Positions 43,775-51,064 of a DNA stretch of 64,000 nt are shown here, in pieces. The notes below the pieces were generated by a model. It saw only the letters and a list, made by a program, of their open reading frames with translations, was not told the origin of the DNA and made no database searches. The stretch comes from Nitrospirota bacterium (GTDB lineage Bacteria; Nitrospirota; Thermodesulfovibrionia; Thermodesulfovibrionales; JdFR-88), in the NCBI GenBank assembly GCA_021840255.1, contig JAKBYX010000007.1, forward strand, positions 1-64,000, read 5' to 3'. A program made the translations under genes and the position numbers. The number at the start of each line of letters is the position of its first letter. The first letter of the stretch is position 1.

Positions 43775-44656
43775 TTAAGACTCTGTTACGGACGTCAGAT
43801 TGTTGTTTGAATCGTATCCATATTTTGTGGTCGCCCCGGTGGAATCCGAATAGGATACAAGATTGCCGTTGACAAACTGATACGTGGCCGGGTCCAGGCT
43901 TGTCGTTGTATTGGTGCTCGTGGGCAAGGTTATCTGCTGCCCGGCGTATATCATGTTCGCTTTTGTTATGTCTGGATTCGCCTTCATAAGGGCTTCCATG
44001 GTGGTCCCGAACTTGTTGGCGATATCCGACAATGTATTGCCTGCTTGAACAACGTAAACCCCCGTGCTTTCTGCCTGCTGAACTGCGGCGGCAGTGACTT
44101 GCGTGAATTGCCAACTGGCGATTGACTGGGACGTGGTCGCGTCGTAGGTGCCTGCCAGGCCGCCAGGAGTGGGAGTAGTAGTAAAGCCCGTGGGCGCTGT
44201 CAAATTGGAGAGCAGAATATTTGAAGATGCCGGACTGGCAAAGAAATTTGACAAATCGGACTGAAGGTTCTGTATCAGGCTATATGTCTGCCCATTTAGC
44301 CATGTGTCAAAATCATATAGTGCACCGCCGAATTTTTCGCCTGCCAATGTCGAAAAAGTGTCAATGCCTGCCGCAATCCAGGGTGAAGCCGCAGGATCGT
44401 CTGCTAATGTTGCGGCAGACAATCCTACGATGATTTCACTTCCTACCTTGGCAATAGCCGCAGATGAAGAATACCCTTGACTGATAAAATCGTTATAATC
44501 AGTAACGGCTGTTACCCCTAACATCCCCGCCGAACCAACTCCCTTATATGCTAATGTAAGTCCCGTGGAAGTTCCTATAAAACGCAAAAAATTCGCGCCT
44601 ACGCTGATAAAATAACTATTCAGTGCGTCTGCAATATCTATTGCCGTAGACCCCAT
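43775..44656 (-). CDS. LysM/RHS-repeat protein, copy A (C-terminally truncated)
   Basis: A 293-residue protein. Residues 1-150 are hydrophobic and Gly/Ala/Ser-rich without a cleavable signal peptide; 150-195 is a Thr/Pro-rich linker (TTPTPGGLAG); 198-245 is a LysM domain (YVVQAGNTLSDIANKFGTT), which binds peptidoglycan or chitin-like glycans; 250-290 is one RHS/YD-type repeat (KYGYDSNNNLTSV) at which the frame stops. Copy B (46927-47805) continues into many more RHS repeats, so this copy has lost its C-terminal part. AGGAGG precedes the ATG. Third gene of a riboswitch-led operon; function unknown, possibly a cell-wall-anchored effector. Confidence 0.7.
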   Translation of the reverse strand: MGSTAIDIADALNSYFISVGANFLRFIGTSTGLTLAYKGVGSAGMLGVTAVTDYNDFISQGYSSSAAIAKVGSEIIVGLSAATLADDPAASPWIAAGIDTFSTLAGEKFGGALYDFDTWLNGQTYSLIQNLQSDLSNFFASPASSNILLSNLTAPTGFTTTPTPGGLAGTYDATTSQSIASWQFTQVTAAAVQQAESTGVYVVQAGNTLSDIANKFGTTMEALMKANPDITKANMIYAGQQITLPTSTNTTTSLDPATYQFVNGNLVSYSDSTGATTKYGYDSNNNLTSVTES

Positions 44657-44677
44657 TTTGACCTCCTCGTGTATTTC

Positions 44678-45316
44678 TCATGTCGTAAAATAAACTTTTT
44701 TGTTTTTTTCAGGAATCCTGTTTAAATAATCATCTAGCAACTTTTTTAATTGAGAATCCAATATCATATTTCTACTATCAAAGATTTCGATTTTCATCCC
44801 TTTCTGGTCATCATATAACCAGAAGACGATCTGTTTAGAACTTTTAACTAGCCAAACATGATTATTCAATATGAATTTTTTCGAACCATAAATGTCATTT
44901 TCCAAAATTACCGTGTTTTTAAAAAAGAGAACTCTTTTGTTATAAAATTTTATGGATCGTAAACCCAACCATATTAAAAACACGAAGCTATCGATTTTCA
45001 TTGCCCAGTAGTAAAGAACATACGATTGCGCTTTGCTCAATGAAAAAAAGGGTCTATACATCGCGTCCTGAGCGGCTGTTGATCTAGCCGCATAAAAAAA
45101 CATATATACTGCAGCCAGAAGAAGAAATACTTGCCCACGACGAAACATTTGCTTGTATTCCAAAATCAGTATAGGCTGCTCGGTTTCACCAATAATCGTT
45201 TTTTTCCCCAAGCTTGATATTTTGTAAAGCAAATATTTAAAGAAATCAGGGAGAGAACTGATTAAAAGAAATACAAACATCGGCATCAATATCAATATAA
45301 TAAGGCTTGCACTCAT
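44678..45316 (-). CDS. Membrane protein of unknown family, copy A
   Basis: A 212-residue protein with hydrophobic segments at about 3-25, 60-82 and 95-120, then a soluble C-terminal domain of about 90 residues rich in beta pattern (KVLFFKN-like start, WLVKSSKQIVFWLYDD, MKIEIF) and ending in a helical, Lys-rich tail. It is clearly paralogous to the protein at 47830-48489: both share LEY, MYR-FF, QSY-LYYWA-KIDS, NN-VWLVK and the PEK-KK end. Both are followed by a LysM/RHS gene. Base composition is visibly more AT-rich than the flanking core genes. Possible roles are immunity or export of the LysM/RHS protein; unproven. Confidence 0.7.
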   Translation of the reverse strand: MSASLIILILMPMFVFLLISSLPDFFKYLLYKISSLGKKTIIGETEQPILILEYKQMFRRGQVFLLLAAVYMFFYAARSTAAQDAMYRPFFSLSKAQSYVLYYWAMKIDSFVFLIWLGLRSIKFYNKRVLFFKNTVILENDIYGSKKFILNNHVWLVKSSKQIVFWLYDDQKGMKIEIFDSRNMILDSQLKKLLDDYLNRIPEKNKKVYFTT

Positions 45317-45426
45317 TTTATACCTTCTGCTCCTTCCGGCATGCCGGAAACTTTGTTTCCAAATACTTCTTCACCCGGCTCGCTCAATCCGTTAGCGAGG
45401 CCCGTTGGAGATATTTGATTTGCCAT
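45313..45426 (-). CDS. 37-residue peptide, first gene of operon A
   Basis: ATG at 45426 is preceded by AGGAGGGG at good distance. The frame reads MANQISPTGLANGLSEPGEE and ends EGAEGIK; the TGA overlaps the ATG of the membrane protein (ATGA). The peptide is Gly/Glu-rich with no membrane segment. It is the first coding sequence after the riboswitch terminator, so it may be a leader or a real small protein. No family recognised. Confidence 0.6.
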   Translation of the reverse strand: MANQISPTGLANGLSEPGEEVFGNKVSGMPEGAEGIK

Positions 45427-45515
45427 TTTTCCCCTCCTAAGACTTTCTTAAAAAAACAAAAATCTTTTTTAAAATAAAAACTTAATACTTTTAAAATTCA
45501 CCCTCCCATAAACGC

Positions 45516-45542
45516 AAAAAGCCCGCCTTCGAAAAGGTGGGC
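45516..45542 (-). terminator. Riboswitch-linked terminator, copy A
   Basis: On the minus strand GCCCACCTT, a TTCG loop and AAGGCGGGC (one mismatch) are followed by TTTTT (plus-strand A run 45516-45520). It lies about 15 bases after the aptamer and about 90 bases before the first start codon, the layout of a transcriptional riboswitch expression platform. Confidence 0.85.
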
Positions 45543-45556
45543 TTCCAAAAAAATTT

Positions 45557-45643
45557 CAGCCATTTCGACGGCCCCTCTACCCTTATTCAGGGCAGGTAGC
45601 TTTGCGCCGCCCGGTTACCCGGGGTTTGCCTTTTCGCTGGCTC
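45557..45643 (-). ncRNA. c-di-GMP-I (GEMM)-like riboswitch aptamer, copy A
   Basis: The minus strand shows GGCAAACC, then a stem CCCGG-GTAA-CCGGG with GNRA loop, then GGCGCAAAGC, the ordered hallmarks of the GEMM/c-di-GMP-I class. A second stem follows (CTACC...GGTAG), then GGGG, and the outer stem AGCCA/TGGCT closes the domain. The 3' part is less like the classic aptamer, so a variant specificity (for example cGAMP) or a new subclass is possible. A terminator follows directly. Ligand binding is inferred, not shown. Confidence 0.65.
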
Positions 45644-45670
45644 TGCAATTAAAAATTGCAAGCTGCCTCT

Positions 45671-45699
45671 ATTAAGCAGAATTGCTTTTAGATTGTCAA
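45671..45699 (-). promoter_or_regulatory. Promoter of operon A
   Basis: On the minus strand TTGACA (45699-45694) is followed after 17 bases by CTTAAT (45676-45671) with TG just ahead of it. Transcription would begin near 45664, about 20 bases before the aptamer. Confidence 0.8.
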
Positions 45700-45764
45700 G
45701 CATTTTTTCGAAAATTTTTATCGAATTTTGAAACAGATTTCTTGCTAATTTTCATTCGTAATCT

Positions 45765-46907
45765 TCACACTGCAGGAAAGCCCGCAAGCGCGCCCCCCAG
45801 GGAGTGCCCTGTGACATAGATGGGGTTCCCCTGGGCAATCGTCTCCACCTGGGCCGCAAAGTCCAGCGCGGAGGTATTGGCGCCAAAGCTCTGGCCCGTT
45901 TGGATAGCTTGCTCATCCGCCATCTGCCCCTTGAAAAAAGCCTGGTTGACCCCCGCCGCTGAAGACGTTGAAGACGATGAAGAGGAAACATTGCCTAAAT
46001 TCGTGCCTTCATACGCGATGACGATCTGGTGGGTGGTATCATTCTGGAAAGCGGCCGCCTGCATCCCGTTTGAAAGAGATACGTACGCGGGCGTTCCATC
46101 ATCAAACTTCATTAAGGACCAGCCCTGAGGCGGTGTTGGTGCCCCGGCGTTGGCAAGTCCATAAATAGCGGTGCTCAGAGTGAGATAATCGGCGGCGGTG
46201 GGATTCGAAGTGATGTTATTATGAACGGTAACGTTCCCGCTGGAATCCGTGTCCACTTCAGTGACCAAGCTCCCTGAAGGATTGTATTGGTCGCTTGTGC
46301 TGGAAATGAAATTGCCGTTGGAGTCAAAATTCGTTGTGGTTTTTGTTAAGCCGATTGAGCTGGAGTAATATTCCGTGCTGCTTTCATAAGAATTTACAAT
46401 ATAGTCGGTAGAAATTACAGCCCCGGTTGGATCGGTCTTGGTTTCCGTGCTCGTTAACAAATTATGGTTTGCGTCAAATGTATTAGACGTGGTATCCGTA
46501 CCATTTTGATCGGTGTAAGTGCTTTCTGTAAGATTGCCGTTGGGATCATATTTATTATTCAGGGAGCTGATTGTATTGCCGCTCTGGTCCTGCTGGACGC
46601 TCGTCAGCACGTTGCCGTTTAAATCGTAAGTATTCTCTGTTGTCGTTTTATAGCCGCTTAATTCGGTGTAGGTCTCAACGGATGAGCTAAGGACATTATT
46701 TGAATAAGTAAAGACATTATTATCCGTGTTTCCGTATGAATCCGTATAGCTGCTTTCGGTAATTTGCCCGTTCGAATATGTGTTTATCAGGGAGCTGAGC
46801 GTCTTCCCGTTCTGGTCCGTTTGGATACATGTGAGCAGATTACCGCTTGTGTCGTATGTGTTCGCAGTAACAATGCCGTTTGGAGCGGTATAGGTGGCCG
46901 ATATCAT
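45765..46907 (-). pseudogene. RHS-repeat/lipase-like C-terminal part of copy B (frameshifted and truncated)
   Basis: A 380-residue open frame that continues the LysM/RHS gene 46927-47805 in another frame. It has about ten YD/RHS-like repeats (NTYD--GN-L-S, NKYDPNGNLTE), then a lipase-like domain with IVIAYEGTNLG and the nucleophile elbow GHSLGG, and stops nine residues later with AGFPAV. Class 3 lipase domains need a further 60-100 residues with Asp and His, so the catalytic triad is incomplete. Reading frames join if one C is removed near 46930. The stop codon lies inside the duplicated repeat, which implies truncation by recombination. Confidence 0.72.
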
Positions 46908-46926
46908 GTTATTGGATGAGTCGTAT

Positions 46927-47805
46927 TTATAGGTAGTTATCGCTGGGGTCAGTTATTGACGTCAGATTGTAATTTGAATCGTAACCATATTTGGTGGTCG
47001 CCCCGGTCGAGTCCGTATAGGATACAAGATTGCCGTTGACAAACTGATAGGAGGCCGGGTCCAGGCTTGTCGTTGTATTGGTGCTCGTGGGCAAGGTTAT
47101 TTGCTGGCCAGCGTATATCATATTCGAATTTGTTATATCGGGATTCGCCTCCATAAGGGCTTCCATTGTGGTCCCGAACTGCTTGGCGATATCGGATAAT
47201 GTATTGCCGGCTTGCACAACGTAATACCCGGAACTCTCAGCCTGCTGAACAGCCGATGCGGTAACGGGTGTGAATTGCCAGGTGGCGATTGACTGGGACG
47301 TGGTTGTGTTGTAGGTGCCTGCCAGGCCGCCAGGAGTGGGAGTGGGGGTGGCCGTGAAACCGGTCGGCGCAGATAAGTAACCAAGCAGTATATTGGACGA
47401 TGTCGGGCTAGCAAAGAGGTTTGATAAACGGGTTTGCAGAGCAATACCTGACTCCGTACCAAAGTATGCAGCTATTCCAGTGGCTGCAGCTACAGGAATT
47501 GCAATATAGGGATTATCCATGGCGAGGTCGAAGAGAGAGGCAGTTCCTTTTATACCAGCGGCAGCCGCAAGTCCCCCTAAAACTCCACATCCTACTTTGG
47601 CGATTGCATCGCTAAGAGTATCCCCATTGTTAACATAGTAATCAATTTCGCCCACGCTTATAAAAGCAAGTATAGGCCCCGTCATCATTCCCGTAGCAAG
47701 AACTTGTACACCTTCTGGAGTTGCTGTTGTTTTTAAAGCGTCTCCCACCCAAGTCGAAAAAAACGTCTCAAGTGAGCCCGCAATGTCCACTGGTTGAGTA
47801 CCCAT
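46927..47805 (-). CDS. LysM/RHS-repeat protein, copy B (N-terminal part)
   Basis: A 292-residue frame: a hydrophobic Gly/Ala-rich N-terminal region (1-140) diverged from copy A, a Thr/Pro linker, a LysM domain (YVVQAGNTLSDIAKQFGTT, about 197-245) nearly identical to copy A, and the first RHS repeat. It ends at SDNYL with a TAA; just past it, frame +1 continues TYKYDSSNNM-like sequence into the 45765-46907 frame. The stop is therefore best explained by a single-base insertion. AAGGAGGGG precedes the ATG. Together the two frames would encode a LysM-RHS-lipase protein of about 680 residues. Confidence 0.72.
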   Translation of the reverse strand: MGTQPVDIAGSLETFFSTWVGDALKTTATPEGVQVLATGMMTGPILAFISVGEIDYYVNNGDTLSDAIAKVGCGVLGGLAAAAGIKGTASLFDLAMDNPYIAIPVAAATGIAAYFGTESGIALQTRLSNLFASPTSSNILLGYLSAPTGFTATPTPTPGGLAGTYNTTTSQSIATWQFTPVTASAVQQAESSGYYVVQAGNTLSDIAKQFGTTMEALMEANPDITNSNMIYAGQQITLPTSTNTTTSLDPASYQFVNGNLVSYTDSTGATTKYGYDSNYNLTSITDPSDNYL

Positions 47806-47829
47806 TTTGCCCCTCCTTAAGTTATATCT

Positions 47830-48489
47830 CTAAACCCCATATGCAATAAATTTTTTCTTTTTTTCCGGCACCTTACTTAAAAAGTCGTTCAGCAATCTCT
47901 CCTTCTGGTCATCCAATATCATTAACTTTCTGCTAAATATCGAAATTTTCATTTCCTTCGCGCTGTCATATAGACAATAAGCATTATGATTTGCATTTTT
48001 AACAAGCCAAACGTTATTATTCAGGCCGAATCTTCTGGACCAGAAATAATTTTTACGAATGATTCCATTCTTAAAAAAAAGGACTTTGCCATAAAAAGAT
48101 TTAAAAAGCAAATATACCAAAGAAATTACTGCAACAGAACTGTCTATTTTCCATGCCCAGTAATAGAGAATGTATGATTGTCCCGCAGTCAGGAAAAAAA
48201 AATGCCTATACATATCCCCGCGCGCACCAGAAGCGGCAGAAAAGAAACTACCTAAGAAAAGCGCAAGAAAAGCTATGAGTAAGCATTGGCCTTTCAGCAA
48301 CTGGCTTTTGTTATACTCCAAAACTAACAGGGGCGATTCACCTTGTCCAATGCTAAACCCGTTTTCTTCGCCGATGTGCTTAATCCGATATCTCATATGT
48401 TTAAAAAGTAGAGCAAGCGCTCTGATTGACCCATGTAAGAATATAGGCATTGATAACACAAGGACTAAACTAATACTAAAAAATGTCAT
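47830..48489 (-). CDS. Membrane protein of unknown family, copy B
   Basis: A 219-residue paralogue of the 44678-45316 protein. Hydrophobic segments lie at about 4-28, 68-90 and 100-130; the soluble C-terminal part shares VLFFKN, LNN-VWLVKN, MKISIF and the PEKKKK end. It starts 24 bases upstream of the LysM/RHS gene and follows a 32-residue peptide gene whose stop lies two bases before its ATG; AGGAG is close by. The conserved pairing of this family with LysM/RHS genes in both operons argues for a shared function such as immunity, anchoring or export. Confidence 0.7.
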   Translation of the reverse strand: MTFFSISLVLVLSMPIFLHGSIRALALLFKHMRYRIKHIGEENGFSIGQGESPLLVLEYNKSQLLKGQCLLIAFLALFLGSFFSAASGARGDMYRHFFFLTAGQSYILYYWAWKIDSSVAVISLVYLLFKSFYGKVLFFKNGIIRKNYFWSRRFGLNNNVWLVKNANHNAYCLYDSAKEMKISIFSRKLMILDDQKERLLNDFLSKVPEKKKKFIAYGV

Positions 48490-48491
48490 CT

Positions 48492-48590
48492 CTAGCTCCT
48501 GCCAAATCTTCTTTCATATACATCCCAGTCGTCAATATCATCAAAAATAAAACTTAGACTCCTATTATTCTCACATTCCTGTCTTATCAT
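48492..48590 (-). CDS. 32-residue acidic peptide, operon B
   Basis: ATG 48590 lies inside the end of the DUF3467 gene; the frame reads MIRQECENNRSLSFIFDDID and ends YERRFGRS. It occupies the same place before the membrane protein gene as the 37-residue peptide of operon A, but the two are not alike in sequence. Coupled translation is plausible since start and stop overlap or touch the neighbours. Real expression is uncertain. Confidence 0.4.
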   Translation of the reverse strand: MIRQECENNRSLSFIFDDIDDWDVYERRFGRS

Positions 48591-48921
48591 CTTTTCGGCT
48601 TTCCCCGGCAGCGGCCTTCGAAGATATTTCAAGTATCCCGTTGTTTGCCTCATATCTCCGGATAAGATCGCCCATAGCTATTGCAAGCCGTTTTGCGGTC
48701 TTCAAAGAAACCGCAACCTTCGATTCAATGCGCACCACGCCCGGATCCATCGATAGATTGCCGAAACCCAAATAAACTTCCTCCGCTCCGAAATTGATAT
48801 TGAATACGCCCGCGTACTGCGTCTGAACCCTTTCTTCTGTAAAACGTATCTGTCTCTGCTTTACCGGCCCATGATTCTGTTTTTCAGTTTGCTGATTTTG
48901 AGGTTTGGCAGCTTTTTCCAT
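48571..48921 (-). CDS. DUF3467 family protein
   Basis: A 116-residue protein whose core (QYAGVFNINFGAEEVYLGF to LKTAKRLAIAMGDLI) matches the DUF3467 family, beta strands followed by one helix. The N-terminus is Gln/Lys-rich and the C-terminus Ser/Lys-rich. DUF3467 proteins are small and uncharacterised. It is the first gene after riboswitch B; operon A has no equivalent. AAGGAGA precedes the ATG. Confidence 0.8.
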   Translation of the reverse strand: MEKAAKPQNQQTEKQNHGPVKQRQIRFTEERVQTQYAGVFNINFGAEEVYLGFGNLSMDPGVVRIESKVAVSLKTAKRLAIAMGDLIRRYEANNGILEISSKAAAGESRKDDKTGM

Positions 48922-49032
48922 AATGATTTCTCCTTCTTGCTCTCGCAGGCATTGAAATCAAAACCGATTAAATCGGTTCACGATAAAATAAAAACTTAAT
49001 ACTTTTAAAATTCATATCCCTCCCATAAACGC

Positions 49033-49059
49033 AAAAAGCCCGCCTTCGAAAAGGTGGGC
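49033..49059 (-). terminator. Riboswitch-linked terminator, copy B
   Basis: Same hairpin as in copy A: GCCCACCTT, TTCG, AAGGCGGGC, then TTTTT on the minus strand (plus-strand A run 49033-49037). It lies between the aptamer and the DUF3467 gene. Confidence 0.85.
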
Positions 49060-49073
49060 TTCCAAAAAAATTT

Positions 49074-49160
49074 CAGCCATTTCGGCGGCCCCTCTACCCT
49101 TATTCAGGGCAGGTAGCTTTGCGTCGCCCGGTTACCCGGGGTTTGCCTTTTCGTTGGCTC
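49074..49160 (-). ncRNA. c-di-GMP-I (GEMM)-like riboswitch aptamer, copy B
   Basis: Same architecture as copy A, with GGCAAACC, GTAA-capped stem and GACGCAAAGC. Here the last block matches the GEMM consensus better than copy A (GACGC instead of GGCGC). The outer stem AGCCA/TGGCT is kept in both. Differences between the copies fall mostly in loops and joining regions. Confidence 0.68.
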
Positions 49161-49187
49161 TGCAATTAAAAATTGCGAGCTGCTCCT

Positions 49188-49216
49188 ATTAAGAAGAATT
49201 GCTTTTAGATTGTCAA
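49188..49216 (-). promoter_or_regulatory. Promoter of operon B
   Basis: TTGACA (49216-49211), 17-base spacer and CTTAAT (49193-49188) on the minus strand, identical to the operon A promoter except in the spacer. Confidence 0.8.
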
Positions 49217-49298
49217 GCATTTTTTTTCAAAAATTTCTATCGAATTTTGAAACAGATTTCTTGCTAATTTTCATTCGTAATCTTCACACTGCAGGAAA

Positions 49299-49352
49299 GT
49301 CCGCATGCGCGGACTTAAGGGAGTACTTTAGTATTGGCCGCATGCCCTTAAG
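49299..49352. repeat. Palindromes between riboswitch B and the IS110 element
   Basis: GTCCGCATGCGCGGAC (49299-49314) is a perfect hairpin, followed by CTTAAGGG (49314-49321) and CCCTTAAG (49345-49352). They lie on the 3' side of the transposase and may belong to the end or the target of the insertion element. Confidence 0.5.
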
Positions 49353-49381
49353 CGTGTGGAATGGAAGTCAACTATTCCGCA

Positions 49382-50575
49382 TCACCCCCTCACTTCAAAT
49401 GTTTTCTTGGTTTGCAGCATCGAAAAGATTATGCGAACGAGCTTGTGGGCTGTCGCCAATATAGCCTTTTTAAAGGGAAGTCCTTCGGCCCGCCTTCTTT
49501 GATAATAGGCTCTGAAAATGTTATCCTGCCTGACCACGCAGGAGGTCATCAGATAAACGATATGGCGCAGATGCCTATTGCCCCGTTTTGATATCCTGCT
49601 TTTCCCTTCGAATTTGCCTGACTGCCGGACCGATGGATCGATTCCGACAAAGGCAATCAGATGCTTGTATGAGGGAAACGCTTTGTAATCTCCAATTTCA
49701 GCAAGAAACGAGGAAGCTGTCGTATCCGTTATTCCTCCAATTGAGGTGATAATCTTGATATCGTCGATCATTAAAGCCTGACACGCCTCTACGAGCGCTT
49801 CTGAAATGCGTTCCTTCTGATTTATGAGGTGATCCAAGGTGGCAATCTTCTCCGGAAGAATAAGCTCTTTAGCGGCACTACCAGAGGCCACTGATTTTTT
49901 AGCTAATCCTATCAGTTCATCTGGATCACCAATAACCCTTTTCCGTCCATCAGCATGTGTAAGGGCTTTGACAATATCGTTGCGCTTTGCAGCCCTGACC
50001 ATACGGGCCGATGGGAATTGCTTAAGAAAATCCCTCATTGTCTCGGTGAAGAGCTTCTTACAAAAGGATTCAAGCTCGGGAAAGGTGATCTGCAACATCC
50101 TCTTGATATCGTTTTTTAGACCGGCAATAAGGCACGTGAGAGATTCCTTTTCCTTAGCCAGGTCCTTTATATCCTGCAGATCTTGTACCGGGGCTGCCTT
50201 GGAAAGGGAATCTTTATGAAGCAGCAGAAATTGTGCGATGGTCAGAGCATCTTTTTTATCAGTTTCCGTCTTCCTAAGGGAAAGCTTGGAAAAATTGGCT
50301 ATGAGCAGCGGATTAATAACGAAGCAATTTACTTTCTCTGAGGCCAGAAAACAAAAAAGATTCGAGTGATAACACCCGGTGGACTCCATCGCCGCTGTTA
50401 CTTTGGAAAGGTTTTTACAATGCGCCAGTATTGCGCTCAGAAGCTTTGAAAACCCTTCTGCATTCATCGAAAACTCGATAAAAAAAAGTTTTTCCCCTTC
50501 CGGGCTTAGGCACTGGGCAGTAGATGTATCCTTTGAAACATCAATCCCGACGTAACACGCAGACAATATCCGCAC
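49382..50575 (-). CDS. IS110-family transposase
   Basis: A 397-residue protein with an N-terminal RuvC-like DEDD domain (GIDVSKDT with Asp12, AMESTGCYH with the Glu, KTETDKKDA with Asp residues) and a C-terminal transposase_20 domain containing SIGGITDTTASSFLAEIGD and the conserved Ser region GIDPSVRQSGKFEGK. IS110 enzymes recombine DNA under guidance of a bridge RNA encoded by the element. The gene looks full length and undamaged, so the element may still move. Confidence 0.92.
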   Translation of the reverse strand: MRILSACYVGIDVSKDTSTAQCLSPEGEKLFFIEFSMNAEGFSKLLSAILAHCKNLSKVTAAMESTGCYHSNLFCFLASEKVNCFVINPLLIANFSKLSLRKTETDKKDALTIAQFLLLHKDSLSKAAPVQDLQDIKDLAKEKESLTCLIAGLKNDIKRMLQITFPELESFCKKLFTETMRDFLKQFPSARMVRAAKRNDIVKALTHADGRKRVIGDPDELIGLAKKSVASGSAAKELILPEKIATLDHLINQKERISEALVEACQALMIDDIKIITSIGGITDTTASSFLAEIGDYKAFPSYKHLIAFVGIDPSVRQSGKFEGKSRISKRGNRHLRHIVYLMTSCVVRQDNIFRAYYQRRRAEGLPFKKAILATAHKLVRIIFSMLQTKKTFEVRG

Positions 50576-50800
50576 CCCCTTTAGAAGCTATTATGAGTAA
50601 AGACAGGAATGCCTCCCGACCAAACCTCCATCGTGACAAGGGCTCTTCGGCCCAATCAACCTATCAGGGTTTTGGGAGGCAGGGAACACACTTCAAGAAG
50701 GGTTCAAAGACCCAGGGGTAACCACCGTTCTCCTGCCTTCTGGATGATGGGTAAAACCCATCCGCCAATCATTTATACCATGAACGATGAGTAGGAGGGG
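50576..50800 (-). ncRNA. IS110 5' non-coding region, candidate bridge RNA
   Basis: The 225 bases upstream of the transposase hold no gene but several stem-forming blocks, among them GGGC-TCTTCG-GCCC (50639-50652) and TGCCTCCC (50610-50617)/GGGAGGCA (50684-50691), which enclose it. In the IS110 group the long 5' flank encodes the bridge RNA; a long 5' and short 3' flank, as here, fits that group rather than IS1111. No target or donor loop was matched to the flanks. Confidence 0.4.
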
Positions 50801-51064
50801 TAACAAATTTCTGGTAAGGAAGGGGTCCCGGAGCCTTGGAAAATGCATGTTTCCAGCGTAAATCCTCGGTAGTTTCTTTTTTTGGAAACTGCGGTGTATC
50901 AGGGTATGCAGTGTAAAACGTATGACTTGCCGGTTAAAGTCCGGTCGTGGGAGTTCGGTAGTTTACCCACGTAGCTTGAGGGAGGTGCAAAGGGCAACCT
51001 GAAGCACTAAGTTTCCTGACAAAGGTTCCGAAAGGGAACCCCCTCCAGGCCGTCCAAAGGAGCG

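Larger units (their letters stand above)
45474..45790 (-). repeat. Duplicated promoter-riboswitch region, copy A
   Basis: About 320 bases that recur at 48983-49306 with roughly 95% identity by eye (about 15 differences, including a three-base indel and changes in A/T runs). The repeat contains promoter, aptamer and terminator of the operon. Its upstream end falls inside the last codons of the lipase-like reading frame of copy B, which ends FPAV and a stop within the repeat. Confidence 0.9.
48983..49306 (-). repeat. Duplicated promoter-riboswitch region, copy B
   Basis: Second copy of the 320-base repeat described at 45474-45790. The sequence match extends from AAAATAAAAACTTAATAC through the promoter to CTGCAGGAAAG, with weaker similarity for about 25 bases beyond. 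It is bordered on the right by palindromes and an IS110-family element. Confidence 0.9.
49353..50800 (-). mobile_element. IS110-family insertion sequence (approximate borders)
   Basis: Contains one intact transposase gene (49382-50575), a very short 3' flank and a longer 5' non-coding flank. No terminal inverted repeats are evident, as is normal for IS110. Borders are estimates: the left lies after the palindromes at 49352, the right somewhere before the intron-like sequence near 50800. Confidence 0.6.

Noticed and set aside
45558-45575. Small hairpin GCCGT-CGAA-ATGGC inside the riboswitch 3' part
   Set aside because: Copy B changes one arm (GCCGC) without compensation, so this stem is probably not part of the functional fold; the AGCCA/TGGCT outer stem is kept instead.
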